Translations under genes and position numbers: made by a program
Notes under the pieces: generated by a model
Told to the model about the DNA's origin: nothing
What the model saw: only the letters and a program-made list of their open reading frames with translations
Database searches by the model: none
Assembly: GCF_017562075.2 (NCBI RefSeq)
Contig: NC_054084.1
Coordinates: 38,317,499 to 38,381,498 of the forward strand
DNA: 64,000 nt
Direction: 5' to 3'
DNA from: Anopheles merus
Lineage: Eukaryota; Arthropoda; Insecta; Diptera; Culicidae
Shown here: piece by piece, positions 48,515 through 61,700 of the stretch
Position numbering within the stretch: position 1 is the first letter of the stretch
How the letters are laid out: the number at the start of each line of letters is the position of its first letter

Positions 48515-51500
48515 CTGAAATGAATATGAAAGTTTTTCTAGGTTTAAAACATTTTGACTTTTGATTGATTGAAAGTTTTAATTCATTTTTTTATAATTGT
48601 ATTCAAATTAACAACTAAGTCAGATATTTGTAAAACAGTAAATTTGATTGCACCTTTGTGGCCCGCATTAAAGTGATATACTTACATTATTTTCGCTCGT
48701 TTGTTTGTGTTTATTTTCTTGTAATGGTTTGTAGTGCTGTACACAACATAAGCAAGACATTAGAATGAAATGTCTTCAACCATGAATTTCAGCCTTTAAA
48801 AGCTTATACTTGACAATATTACGGTAAAAGCAACATGACTACAGTTTTATACACTATTTTCTACACAAACGATGCGCGGCAGTGCAGCAGTTTGCTGCCT
48901 TGTAAATAAACAAACAAACAAATAGAGCAAAAGTATAACAAGACTAAACAAGGAGCCGGGCAGAAAAATGCTACGCCGCACTCACAAAGAGATGCTGCCT
49001 GCTCAAGAAAAAACAAACAAAATATGAATCCTGTTGTGTTTCACTACAGGCCGGATCGAGCGGAAAGTACGCCCGTGACAGTCTTCCATTTTGCGTTTGC
49101 AGTGCAACTGCATTGGGCAAGATATGTTACTGTTATACCAGAATACGTGCAATTGTTGTACTTGTTGGTAGATGGAAACTTCGTAAATTGTTCGTACAGC
49201 ATTACATTTCATTTCGACAAAGCATGTTGTTTGTTTAGCGTTTGCCGTTGTTTCTCCATTCAAACATTCACTGACAGAATGCATTGCTGCTTGATTTCTT
49301 TTAGCTGCCGCCCCATTGGCTTATGTGGAATTCTGTACAGTCGGAAGCGTTGTAACTAATACTAACTTACGCTGTATTTCTTACGGATGCGTAGTTTTAT
49401 AATATCTGCCCTACCAAACCAGCAAAGTATAGGGACGGTTGTGCTGTTTGTTTTACTATGTCACTTGCAGACGATAAGCACGGTCAAACAAGATGGTTTA
49501 GTTCATAGCCGGTGAACATTTTTCATTGGAGGAGAAGTGATGTTACGCGTGGTGAGGTGAATGCAGTACGCCAAGTGCAGTTGCGATATATAAATTGCAC
49601 TTGTAGTTGGGATGGCAGCAGAATACAAAAAAAAAAGACATAACTGGATAAACACCATTTCCTTCCTCGAGCTAGCTCCAAGCATGTAAGATGATGGAGA
49701 AATGTTTATAAAAAGAACAATATTTAAATGGTTCGCACAGTGAGCATTTAAGCGGTGATTTTGTATGTTTTTTCAGATGATTTAGCATGTTGTTCGGTGC
49801 AGCTGGTTGTATGATCAGACGACAGTGACAAGAGTGTCCCATAACGGAACATAATTCAATGTGCAAATGTCATTCCCGTGTAGGTATGTACAAGCTAAAC
49901 GGAGCGTGAAATGCTGTGCAAATGTAGCGAAGGAGTAAGAGCAGCATGACAACCAGCAATGGAACCAGCAATGGATCATGTTATTCATATGAACAAATAA
50001 CTTTTTTTTTCTGTGCAACAGTACCTGATTGGAATCAGCAAGCAAACATTTTTTTGTAGACGAGTGTTTGCTTTTGATTGATTTTGTTTCCTTGTCAAAC
50101 GAAACAATCGCAATACTTACGTTTATCAATTTGCCATCGAAGCTTGATAATTGCTAGCGATCAATCATTTAAATAGAATTGATAGCAGCTCTTCCTGATC
50201 ACGATGTTATGGCTTCGTATTTATTGTCCTAATGGTAACTTTACTTTCGGTGTCCCATTAGCAAACCATCCGAAGCGCCTCGATAACGGTCATCGAAGCT
50301 GGTTATTTTCCATTAAAAGCCAATAGCGTCCACGTGGTTCACCTTTACTGGAGTGATAATAATCATTACCGTCATCGGGCAGGTAGCAGTTATCTTAACT
50401 ATCTGCTCACATTGCAGTTAATATGCGAAAGCAAGATAGTACGATATTCCCTTTTTCCGGAATGTTCTCCCTGCCCATGGGTCTCATGGGACATTCATTG
50501 GTCGTGGAGGATGGTTTACCCCTAGAGAAACCCCCAAGAAGGAGACAAAATGAAAGCGTAACGAATCTTATCAAATTGCACTTTTGCTTCGACCAACACC
50601 GCAGACAGACGAAAAAGGTTTCGTGCCCGGCTTGTGATGGTGGTTGATGGTTCCAATTTTACTGAAATGATCAGTAAAACCACGTTCCCCTGACCGAGGG
50701 ACATGGGGTTCAGTTTCGTTTTGAACTTCCGTCCCTGGTTTGCTAAGCAAATGAAACGAATCAAAAGAGGCGGTGCGATGGTTTCGGCTCTCTACTGCGA
50801 CTTCCTGCGATGTTTCATTCATTGGCCATATCGGTAAATGAAAGAGCCGGAAATTGTGTCGACGGTTTGTTTCGAACCCAGTCAGCGTCACCTCACAAAT
50901 ATGCGACAAAGGCAAGGCGTGCAGAAAACGTAGATGAAACTGGCTGAATGTTGATTCGAATCGGTATTTTTCCGGATGTTTTCTTTTGGTAGGCGACGGC
51001 GTTCTACATCGAAGTTGAGTCTACCCCAGGGGAGTGTGGATACAGGGAGCGGGGGATGATGGCTTAGTTGTCGTCCGTTTTTCATCGCGTTTTCAAAGAT
51101 CGGAAAACGATGTTAAAATTTTCAGTCGACGTCTTTCAAAGGCTCTGTCACCGCTCTGTAACCTTTGTTACAGATTAATATCAACGCCTCGATGGCGTGC
51201 GAAAGCGAACGTGACAGCTTCTATTGCTATGCGGTGAAAGATAAAACATCAACCGAAAAGGCCGTACTTTAGTGACCATTGTCCACAGCGCGCTGGATGG
51301 AAGATGTCTTTCTCGGGTGACACAAACGGATCGTATCAGGTTGGGGAGAGACGTACTGTATAGCTGACTGGACATTTGTTATTTGTTATTTGTTAGCTGA
51401 CTGGATGTACTCGCCAGCTAGGCCCAAACGTCTAGTGTACATAAAACTTTCCTTGTTGCCTTGTTGTTGTTGTTGTGTTGTCTCCTGCGAGTCACAATAG

Positions 51501-54500
51501 GTATAATTGATGAGAATTCAGCAATATTTTGTTTAAGTGCTGCACTGTTTTTTTTTTTCGTTGGACGGCTTTAAGCGATTTGAATGTTTTATTTTGATCT
51601 TAAAAAAAATCAATGCTCCAACTTCTGATATCAGGTATCAGAAATAAAACGAGGAGCCTAACCTACCATTCAAATTCTAATGCTAATCAAGCCACCGATT
51701 CAGCTTTACACAACTTTCTATAATTGCTGTGGTATAGTAAATAGTCGTCTCTTCGAGTAGGAGGAGCTGGCTACCGAAGTTGTGGAACGATCGAGCGTTA
51801 TTTATGACGTGGAATACATTAAACAAAACTACTTCAAACCCGATAATCCCAGTCCGGCATTAATCCTTTTAAATGAGTCGGGTGAAATCAGAATGAAACG
51901 AACGAGAGAAAGAAATTCCAATTTCCAAAGCTTTTACTTTGTACCTGTGGCTTTTACCTTGCATGTTGGTTTCGTGATTTTAGATGGGTGGACAGCATTT
52001 TTCCACACAGACTCTCTTTCCATAGTGAGTGTGTATGAAAGATCCTGCCCTACTCCCTATCTAAGATTCAAACTATCCAATGAATTATCGTCTTCTTCTG
52101 CCCGAAATGAAACATAGGTACACATAATTCTTCCAACTATTATGACTTTTCAGCAAACAGCCTGGTCACCGAAATTGAACGTAGAATGGAAAACGTGTGC
52201 TCAGCTATATGGGAGTGAAAATCAATGGAAAATATCAAAAATAACAAAAAAAAACAACCTTTATCTTTACGGCAGCTACTGAAATGAGTTGGTGATTGGG
52301 ATGCTTGGTGTCTTGCATCTCAATTCCACCAAAACCAGCTTTAGGGGGATATCGTTTTTTAACATTTATCTCAAACCTTACGGAAGTAGCCATTTGCAAG
52401 TACTTTATCCAGTCACTATGTTGAAAGTCACAGATGACAACAAGTAAATTAAAGCTTCCTTTGAATGGAATTGCTTTTTTGCCACGCCAACAATTGTGAT
52501 CCGACCAACAGCAATGATTAGATGAAGCTCTATTGGATCGACCTTTCAATCGTTTCCTGAGTGCCGGAAATCGTATTAGTTTCGGTTCAACTGATTAATT
52601 ATCGCAAACACTCTCTCCTTTGGGACGTACCGATGGCAATCATGAAGATTGGAACAATAATAATAATCATGATGACTACTGCATAAACGCACAAATATTG
52701 ATGAGGAAGAATAGATTGACTCGGTGTTTGACTCGGGAATTACCCAGATACCCAGAAATCATACGGGGTTACAATCCTACGGGGCTACAACCCGGTGGAT
52801 GTGCAAATTGCATTTGATTGTAATGGGAAATGAACGTCATTTGCAATGAAAGCTAAGCGCATTACTGGCAATTAAATTCTTGATCCCGTGCCCAAATCGA
52901 TTCGCGTGTTGAGTGGGTTCTACAATCGTGTAGAATGGCGCTAATGTGCAAAATGATGTGTCTGTAAACGCAACTGTCGCAATAGTTGCTGGGTGGTTTT
53001 AATTACAGCGAATTGGCTATTGATTGTTTTGGCGGATTGTTTGCTAACGGGTTCATCAATTATAAGCAACTTCAACTAGACTGATGAATAATTTCAACCA
53101 GTGCAACTTTTGTTTGCTTTCGTGCTTTGTTTGAATTGTAAAGTAATTATCTCAAACGGTAATCAGAAGCTTCAAACATGATGATGATTCATTGTATTGG
53201 CTTTGCCTGCAAGGATTTATTTTTTATTTCATTCATTAACATATACAGGTGACACTTAGAGCGGCTGTAAGCTCTTTTTGCCGCTCGAAAAAGGTAAATC
53301 CTGCTCTTCGAGGCGGCGGACATGATTGAAATCTTCATCAACTCATTCGGCACATCATTTTTTTATAAGCGGACGACCGTAAAGGACCGCTTAATACAGT
53401 TATTAATTATCACAATGCTTTCAACCTGCTATGCATGATATGTTCCGGTCCTCACTATCCTTCCTAACACATTGCATCCGGCGCTGGGCACAGAATCTCT
53501 CCCACGGCTCATCATGAGGCTCGAGCTATTATTTTTAAAGTTTATTGTTCTTATACATAATTTCTATTTATTGTTATTATTCAGTGTCTTTCTGTTTCCT
53601 TTTGGACTAACCCAAGCGTAATCATTTTTCGTGCGCAGATCGTGGTATTCCTTTGCACAGATTTCTACAGCATCGCCTATTGGTTGGAAATTACTGCTAG
53701 ATGCTAATCCTGCCCACCACAACAAACAAAAAAGAGGATCCTAGGGTGTACGTCAAAGTTTATGGTGCCTCGAAGCAGCTCTTTTGCTGTTTATCTCTCG
53801 TTCTCTCTGTCCGCTCTGGTATACGCGGAACTGTCGGATCTCTCCTAACGGGTGGGTAATGAGTGGTCGCTTTTAACTGAATTATTAATTGGCAAACCAG
53901 AGAGGGAGAGAAGGAAAGAAAGAAAGAGAGAGAGAGAGAGAGATAGAGGGAGAAAGAGAGATGAGGGTGCGCGTAAAGTGTCGCACTGTGTTGGGCGTGG
54001 GAGACTTTTGATTGAAATGTCAAAATTATTGATAACGGGTGGAAACATCGTACTGAATTCATAATTAGTACCGTTCTCCCTTGAACTTCATAGTCAACAC
54101 ACGACCCGGTAGGGAATTACTCAGGTGTTTCGAGTTTGCCCTATGCTAAAAGATTCTTACTAACTTACTAAAATGTAGACTGTCCGATTCGTTACACCGA
54201 TAAGCTCTCCTGAGGGGACAGCCTGTTGGAGTGGGTAAGTTATTTCAAATCGACCACACCACTGTATAGTTCTAATGACTTTCTAAAATTACAGCCCGCA
54301 GGCACAGCCCACAAAAACACACAAAAAACACTTTGATATGGTCAGGTTTAGGTTGGGTTTTTCCTCTTTATCATCTCCGGTTCACACGATCCAGACGAAA
54401 TTGAACTCGTTTTGCTAGCAAACTCTCTAGAGCATAGCAACATCCAGGGCGGTCTGAACAGTTGTGTTTGCTGTACTGTACTGTGTGGTACAATGAAGAA

Positions 54501-55082
54501 ATAGGAATCATGTTTGATTCGCTTCCCATTCATTTTCCCCTCCTTAACTATTGGCAGTCATACATCCATAAAGCTGTAAATTGCAAACTCGTTCTATTTC
54601 GTCGCAAGATAGATGGCGGACCTTCGGGGCTGTCCCATAGCACACGGAAAAAGCGTGCGTATGCCTGTTAGCCAAACAATTTGGCATCAGCACCAGCATT
54701 GGATTTATTCGACATGGATGGCAAAATCTGGAGATACGTACGTTTCCACGTGGTAATATTTTGCAGGCTATGCTTAATCAGATCGTGTGACTCTCGTTAA
54801 AAATTTCTAAGAAGGACAAGCAAATGTTTCGATGGGATCGTGTGGGATACAAACATACGCACACTTTCTCTAAGTGAGCTGGATGTGTGAAGGGAAATGA
54901 CCGCAAAACAAGCTCGGCGAAAAGTGAACTCAATTCTATCAACCCGATGAAGGGTAGTTTAAAATTTGTTCAGAAGAACGACGCTCACCCGTATGGTCCG
55001 CATTTGAGCAAAGGTGCTGAACCGTTTTGAACGCCTTGGAAAACTGATGAAAAGGCAAGAACAGCCCATATTTACCCTCAAA
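48515..55082. other. 5' part of the 14-kb cadherin intron
   Basis: Noncoding DNA with scattered A/T runs. No supported gene or element boundary was found apart from the GA-rich microsatellite listed separately. Confidence 0.55.
53900..53965. repeat. GA-rich microsatellite
   Basis: An interrupted (GA)n/(GAAA)n purine tract of about 65 bases inside the large cadherin intron. Confidence 0.9.
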
Positions 55083-55346
55083 TCAAGAATTTGTGTTGAG
55101 CGCCCTTGTTACTAGATACAGGATGATGTTGAGAAAGATAAGCACGACACAAAATCCTACATTTGGTACGAATGGATCAACGATACTGGTCCCTGGATAT
55201 CCCAGGCTTATCGTTGCAGAAATGCTTTCTAGCTTCTCTAACTCCTCAAACATAAGTCGGTTCGGCTGGAACCATCTCGAATGCAAAGGGTCAGATGGTC
55301 CCATCAAGCCAGCGGATTCGACGGTAGTCTTCTTTCCTACACTTAC
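55083..55346 (-). other. possible alternative 3' end of cadherin exon 2 (readthrough of the donor)
   Basis: The frame of the exon at 55347-55511 stays open through its GTAAGT donor for 87 more codons and stops at 55083-55085. The added sequence is soluble-looking for about 57 residues (including FEELEKLESISATISLGYPG). It then contains a hydrophobic helix (VGFCVVLIFLNIILYLVTRA) and a short polar end. If this intron start is retained or polyadenylated, the product would be a short cadherin with a different membrane anchor and no EGF, LamG or catenin tail. No AATAAA was seen close downstream. It may be chance. Confidence 0.35.
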
Positions 55347-55511
55347 CCGCAGCACACGCTTCGGCAGTCCTCGATCGTCCTCCTCGGTGATTTGTGTGCG
55401 ATAGGACGATTTCTCAAACACCGGCGGATTGTCATTTACATCGCGTACGTTGATCAGAACGGTGGTGTAGTTCTCCTTAAAATTATCCGATGCCGTCAAC
55501 CGTAGCTCATA
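55347..55511 (-). CDS. CadN2: neural cadherin exon 2 of those visible: junction of two cadherin repeats
   Basis: A 165-nt phase-0 exon (55 residues). It completes one cadherin repeat (YELRLTASDNFKENYTTVLI to DVNDNPPVF) and begins the next (YRTQITEEDDRGLPKRVLR). The acceptor is CCTAATCAG and the donor CGG|GTAAGT. The YRTQITEEDDR segment is identical to that recalled for Drosophila CadN. The downstream intron is 14,076 nt; see the readthrough entry for the open frame past the donor. Confidence 0.92.
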
Positions 55512-55672
55512 CTGATTAGGGAAACAAGGCCAAAGGCAAAGAAAACATGGAGACGCGTTATTGACCGTGTACCGGAGGATGGCGAAGAAATGGGTAGGAT
55601 TATACGTGGGAGCACTCATAATCTGACACATTCGCACCCCATGCGAGAAAGTGGATTTCTCTTTGGTCTTAC

Positions 55673-55788
55673 CTTTTTGGTCTTCTCATAATCCAACGCC
55701 TTGGCTACGTACAGGGCGCCGGTTGCGTTGTGTATGGCAAACACATTGTCTATGTTACCGCTCGAGATCTTGTATCGTACATCGGACG
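55673..55788 (-). CDS. CadN2: neural cadherin exon 1 of those visible: part of a cadherin repeat
   Basis: A 116-nt exon beginning with two bases that complete a codon from an upstream exon, then SDVRYKISSGNIDNVFAIHN to ALDYEKTKK. The LDYE motif is the usual cadherin-repeat strand motif. The acceptor is TCATTACAG and the donor AAG|GTAAGA. It joins the next exon in phase 0 across a 161-nt intron. The exon supplying the preceding residues was not found in the 8.2 kb upstream, so the 5' part of the gene lies beyond the window. Confidence 0.9.
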
Positions 55789-58700
55789 CTGTAATGAAAA
55801 GAGCAAGAGAAGGAAAGGGATGGTTAGTAGTCCGGATGTGTCGCTTTAAATGAGCTTTAATGTTTCCCGCAAACATGCGTGCTGAATTTGAGCGTTGAGG
55901 TGTTTCAAATCGTGTATGATAATTAGCTCATCCCATCCCAATCACGTGGTAAGTGCTGACATTCTTCAACCGATCCACTGATGCTGCGGTTGATTTGTGC
56001 GCTCCCGAGGCAAGGTTAAATAGCGTCATAAACGAGCGCAGTACGCGTTGAAATGCTTCATAAGCGTGTGCAAATTAAACCCCTGCACATTCGTGTACGT
56101 GTAGGATGATTAATTGCGCTGAGGGGGACGAAGGCTCTCCTCTAGTGTCCATCTTCTCGTTGGACTAGTTAGAAGGTTAATTTTAAAGTTGGTTTACGCA
56201 CATCGCAGCAAACGGTACACAATTTCATTCTATATTCTGAATTCATACGGGCCAGCTTGGTGGAAAGAAGCACAGAATTATGCTAATTTGCAAAAACCAC
56301 ATCACACTTCAATTGGATCCAGCCGGGAGTAAACCATTCAGTGAAGCTGCGTTATAATGTTTAAGTATACGCTGTATTCCTTTCACCACGCTAGGGAATG
56401 GATTGGGTGTGTGTGCTGATGCGGTGTGGTGTGCGTTTCCGAAAACATACAAACCGAACACTTCTTCACTCCGTATCATGAAAATATTATTAGTTTCATC
56501 CATTGCTGTTTGAAATAGGTTAACTTCACAAATGTATTATTTAAAAAATGAATTGTTCTTGCCTTTAATAAACAGTATGTTCTCAGAAACGCTTGTGTGC
56601 AAGCATACATACGTGGTAGGGTTTCCATCGTCTGTCTTGTTGCAAACATTTTTGATTCGAACTTGTGAGGCGACCCAACGGTGACGATCAACGTGCTCTC
56701 GCTACCGCAATCGGCGGGTGTTTTGCATCGTTCCAAACTGCACGATGCTGGACGGAGCATCGGGTCACTCGAACGCTTACGAGCTTTGTGGTTGGATTTA
56801 TTTTGTTTATGAGGATAAATTTTCATAAATTTCTACTCGCCTCACAAATCTCGGGGTGAAGCTAAAGCATGTAGGAGAAATGACCTTATAATTACAATTT
56901 CGAGAATTTGAGACACCCTGTACTGATCATAATCTGGTCAATTGTCAAAATAAACAACAAAACAAACACATGATGCTTCTTATCGACAGTCGATGTAAAG
57001 TTTTACTTTTGAGACTGAAGTTTATTCAACAAAATTGCAATTTTTGTGTTAATAGCATTGCTTTATAAGCAACAGTATTGATTAGTTCTGTATCAAAAAG
57101 CGAAGTTTTTATATTCCACTATAAAGTATAAAATGTCACCAAAACAAGTGTGGTCAGTGGGGGTAAAATCGACAACACACTTGGTAGTAGTTTGATGCCT
57201 ATTTGTTGTATGAATCATCAAATTTATTGAGTGATTTGAAAGTGTCCATATTTTTTACACTTGCTCCATTTTTTACATATTTTCTCCAGCATGGATCATA
57301 ATAGAAAATGAGCGTTTTTGATACTTTTTCTCAAGCACTCGAGTCACATAATTGGTCCTAAGATAGTTTGTACACAGTACGATAGTGCATGATGAATCAA
57401 AAAAGTTTTTTCGATGTTTACTAGTGAATTTAAAATTTTAAGGTGTCGGATCTACCCCCATTTCCCTCACATGTCGCGGTACGTGTTACAACTCACGCAA
57501 GTTTGCAATCCAATGTTAAGCACTCCCGTTTTGTGGAGGTCTGGTATTCGTGGTAGCCTGAGTGATGGGGAAGGGGATAAACAATGACAGCGTCAGGCAG
57601 ATGGAGACGTCTTCGATGTTCAGCGTTAGCATCGTTGAAATCATGAGAGAAAGTTTTTGGGATTCGTAGCTATGAAGTGATTTTAACAATTGCCGCCAAG
57701 TATTCCCCCGGCTGTAGTACACTTTGCTTTGGGTGCTCAACTACCTCCTCTGGTTGCCTTTTTCTGCTTGACACTTAGCCGTAAAATGTAACAATAGTTT
57801 AGTTTGACAGTAGAGCGTACTAGTTTTACATAGTGAGCGCTTTAAGTTGATTAGAACCGGTCGTGTAATACTAGATAACCCCCTGGTGGGAACCATGTAG
57901 TCGGGACTGGCGAGGCGCACACTGAAAGCACTGTGGTGTACCCTGTGGTGACACATTTTCCTACCAAACTTTACAAAATCCATGGTAAGCTCGCCGGGGG
58001 CGCTGATTGCCAACACCTTCGTTGAGTTGTCGAATTAGACTACATTTATATTCTAGGCAGTGTCATGCTGGTGCGTGAAAGCGTAACTTTGATTGAATTA
58101 ACATCGTTCTGTACCACTTTCTTTACACTGCACAATAGCTGGCTTTTGGAGGTGGCTGATGTTGCGAGGTCCATGTCGCGCACAATGAACGTAATTTTCG
58201 ATGCTATGGGATTCGAAAGTTGTTGAGGCAGTGATGGTAGAGGAATGCCATAGACACGGCATGATGTTCATAAACATATATTTGTTTCATCAGATTCCAA
58301 GGGACACTCATAGGGAAACACAATGTTTAAGGCAATAAGTTGTAATAATTTAACAATATCAATAGTTGTTTTATTGACTAGACCACTGATAGAATAAGCA
58401 TTTTTTTGACGCCATGTTTAATTGAACCAACCAAGAAAGGTTAAAGCATGAAAAAAACAAGATGGAATGTAATGCACAGTAATGCATTTTGTTTGAAATG
58501 TTTGAAATATCTCTTTTATTTTGTGTTAAAGCTGTGAAGTTACAAGCGATTCATACATCTTCATTTGTCCCAAGAAAATTTTAGCCAAATCATTACATGT
58601 GAAGCACAATAGCACATTCCGTAAACGTTTCCATTACTCTTTAAAAAGATAAATTTCCTCTCTTCCTGGGTGAGTTAAATGTCTGTACATTCCCAGGATT

Positions 58701-61700
58701 TGTGCTGTATTTTTTTTCTCCTCTTTTCTGCTACCCATTCCTTCAAATGTGTAGAATATGTTTCGGCAATTGTTGTTTTCAATTTGTCTGTTACTTTTAA
58801 TTATTCCCTGGAGATATTTTGAGTAATGGCAAGAGGCTATGTAGAAATTCTTAAGCCACAGGTAGCATCCTTAACTAGAAAATGGGGTCACCATTTACTC
58901 AAATAGACGCCCTTTTTTCGGCCTTGGTTGACACATGGGTCGAAGAAGTTTTTACAACACAATTGAACCGTAACAGTTTATATGCTCGGCCGTTCCTTAT
59001 TCGGACTATGCTTCACGACACTGGTAAGTAATTCCGGGATACGCAATGGAATCTTATCGTCATTTTCCTCACACCCTATCCAAAACATTTCTCTTCAAGC
59101 AAAGCCTCTTTTCTTCAGTATGCTTTACCATCCGAGCGAATTAATAAAAAAGTCGCCGTCCTAAGCTGATTCTCGGTGTTTCAGTGGTTCATTGTTGTCC
59201 ATCCGGTACCTAACATGTTTAGAGGTTATAGATAAATCGAGCTTTCACGAAAAAGAATCAAATGGTTTAGCTACTAGTGATGTGTTGGACCGTTGCGAAA
59301 AATCAATAAAATTCCGCAAAGGATCATTGTTGTTTGAGCCAAACTTTCACATGCCAACGAAATGAATTTGTGGTAGCCATCCACAGCTCTATGATTTCAT
59401 CCCACTTCAAAGTTAGAGCTTCACCGCTCGAATACAATGACGGGTGAACCTTTGATGCTTGAACTATGAGTTCGTCCGAGCAGAGCGGTTCAGTGCAACA
59501 ACTGGCCTCATTGTAACTGTCACCTCCGATCATTCGGTGATGGAGCTTTTCAGTGACACAAAAATCTATTTCACCATTTCGGGGTCATGTTGTACCAAAT
59601 AACGTGAACACAATCGTGTAGCGAGGAGAAGAGAAACCTTAATGTGTTTGCACAACATTTTTTGAAAGTATTTTAAAATCAAAACAGTTAGTTGAGTTTT
59701 GTTAACTTCGCCGTGGTGGAAAATGAAATTGTCTTCAAAAATGTATAAAAGTAGAAAAAACTCAAACAAGTGACACGTTCACAAAAATCTCTCATCTCTC
59801 AGACACCTCCTTGTTGTGGAACATAAAGCAAAAAATTACATGCTCATTGTCAAGTCGAGCGTTCTTTTGCTGGGTACGTTGGTACAATGGACTCTTTTTT
59901 GTTCGCAATGTTAGTTAGTGCTCCCTTCAACTTCGGTGAAGTCGGTTTTGTTGGAAAACGGTTGCGGTAACGGTGTATCCTTTCCTGCGGCGAGATTAAA
60001 TCTTGTATCATCAAACCGATCGGATACAGCGATAGCTTTTTTTCGGTCAATCCTCTTTTCAAGCATCACGTGCGTTGTTTGTGCATGTTTGGCTCGTAAG
60101 GCCGTGGTATTTGTAATTCATGAATAAGTTTATGTAGATCCTCTTCTAGGAATGTTTACAAGCTGTAGTTTTCCCGTTATTTGATAACCAACATACACAA
60201 AAGACTGGTTTCAGGCATTATTAAAATATGCTTACGTACTGAAGTGCATGCCACCACTTTCGATTATCGGATATGTTTTTAAATAATTGACAGGTAAATT
60301 AGAATGATTTGTTGAGGTATGGTTTTTTGTTGGTACAATAGGTACTTTATTATGTGATTAAATTGTTTTAAGAAATAAAATCAAGAATACTTCCATTACG
60401 TATTTTTCAGAAATAAACATACTAAACAAAATATTGCTAATAAGAAGCAAAATTAAATACCTTTCTGAATCGCATGTTTGTTATTTCAAGCAACTTATTA
60501 GCGAGTTTCAAGTGCTGAGTGTAAGTTTCGAATTCAAGAAAGGGTAATCGGTTTTAAAAGTTATATTCAATTACCAATTTTCGAAGTATCACATTGACTA
60601 CAACATTATAATGAGTGTGCTTGAAGATAACCAAGCATCTAACAACTAAAACAATACGACCGATAAGTAGATAAATCTAATGAAATGGATATGAATGAAT
60701 TTGTTTGCATTGGGAAATTTTAAGTACTGAAGAAACCCTCACAGGCAGCAATCATTTGTTGTATCATTTTGAAATTCCTGAGTGAGAGGAGTTGGTTTGA
60801 TGCACAAGTGTGTGAGTTTGCGTATAAACCGTTCTGCATCTTCTTTGGTTTTGAACAACGTCTATGTGATATCTCTTGGGGGAATGTTCCAACTGCCTCT
60901 GAGCGATATCTCTTGAAAAGCATTAGAAACCACAAAAACTCTTACTCTCGAGATGATTAGAGAAGATTGTGCGGTTTGTTATTGCCGACGATCTACCGTT
61001 CGCCACAGTACATTAGAGTAACGCTTCTCTTAAAGCCCTTGGCGTTGGTTCACTCTAGGCAGCAGCATCGTGCTGTGAGCTTTTCCATCCAAGTTCGATG
61101 AGGTTTAAAAAGACGTCTTCTACTCGATGCATGGAAATCGGTTCCAATCACACTGGCTCTAGTTCATGCAAAATACATATACACACAACACATTCATAAT
61201 CGAACAGTTTGGATCTGGTTTCCTTTTCCTGCCACTTTTCTTCGATGCACTCCCAGCAAGGACAACGATTTGGCCATCTCTCGATACTTGAGCAAGTACA
61301 TTTCTATCCGGCACACGGATTTCTAATCGAGCGAATGGTTTGGACAGAAATTTTCCCTTTTCCTCATTTCCTTGCAGGAAACGTTTGACGGTTTGCGATA
61401 GAAAATACAGCTTTGAGCAGAATGCTCCTAAAATCTGGTAAGTCACTTCCAGAAAGGAATCCTGAAATCCCTTCATCATGAAATGAGATGTTTGTTCTCT
61501 CTCCTCCTGGGTGTGCATATGAGACTTATATTATTATTATTGTCAAATATAGTTATCCAGCCTTCTTAGGCGTATAAAACAATGTCAGTTGATTGAAATT
61601 CAATTTTAAATATCTAAACTGCTTGCAAAGGAACAATATATGACTGAAAAAGACGAGATCGAAGAAAAAAAAACTTTAAATAACATTGCATGCGCAACGA

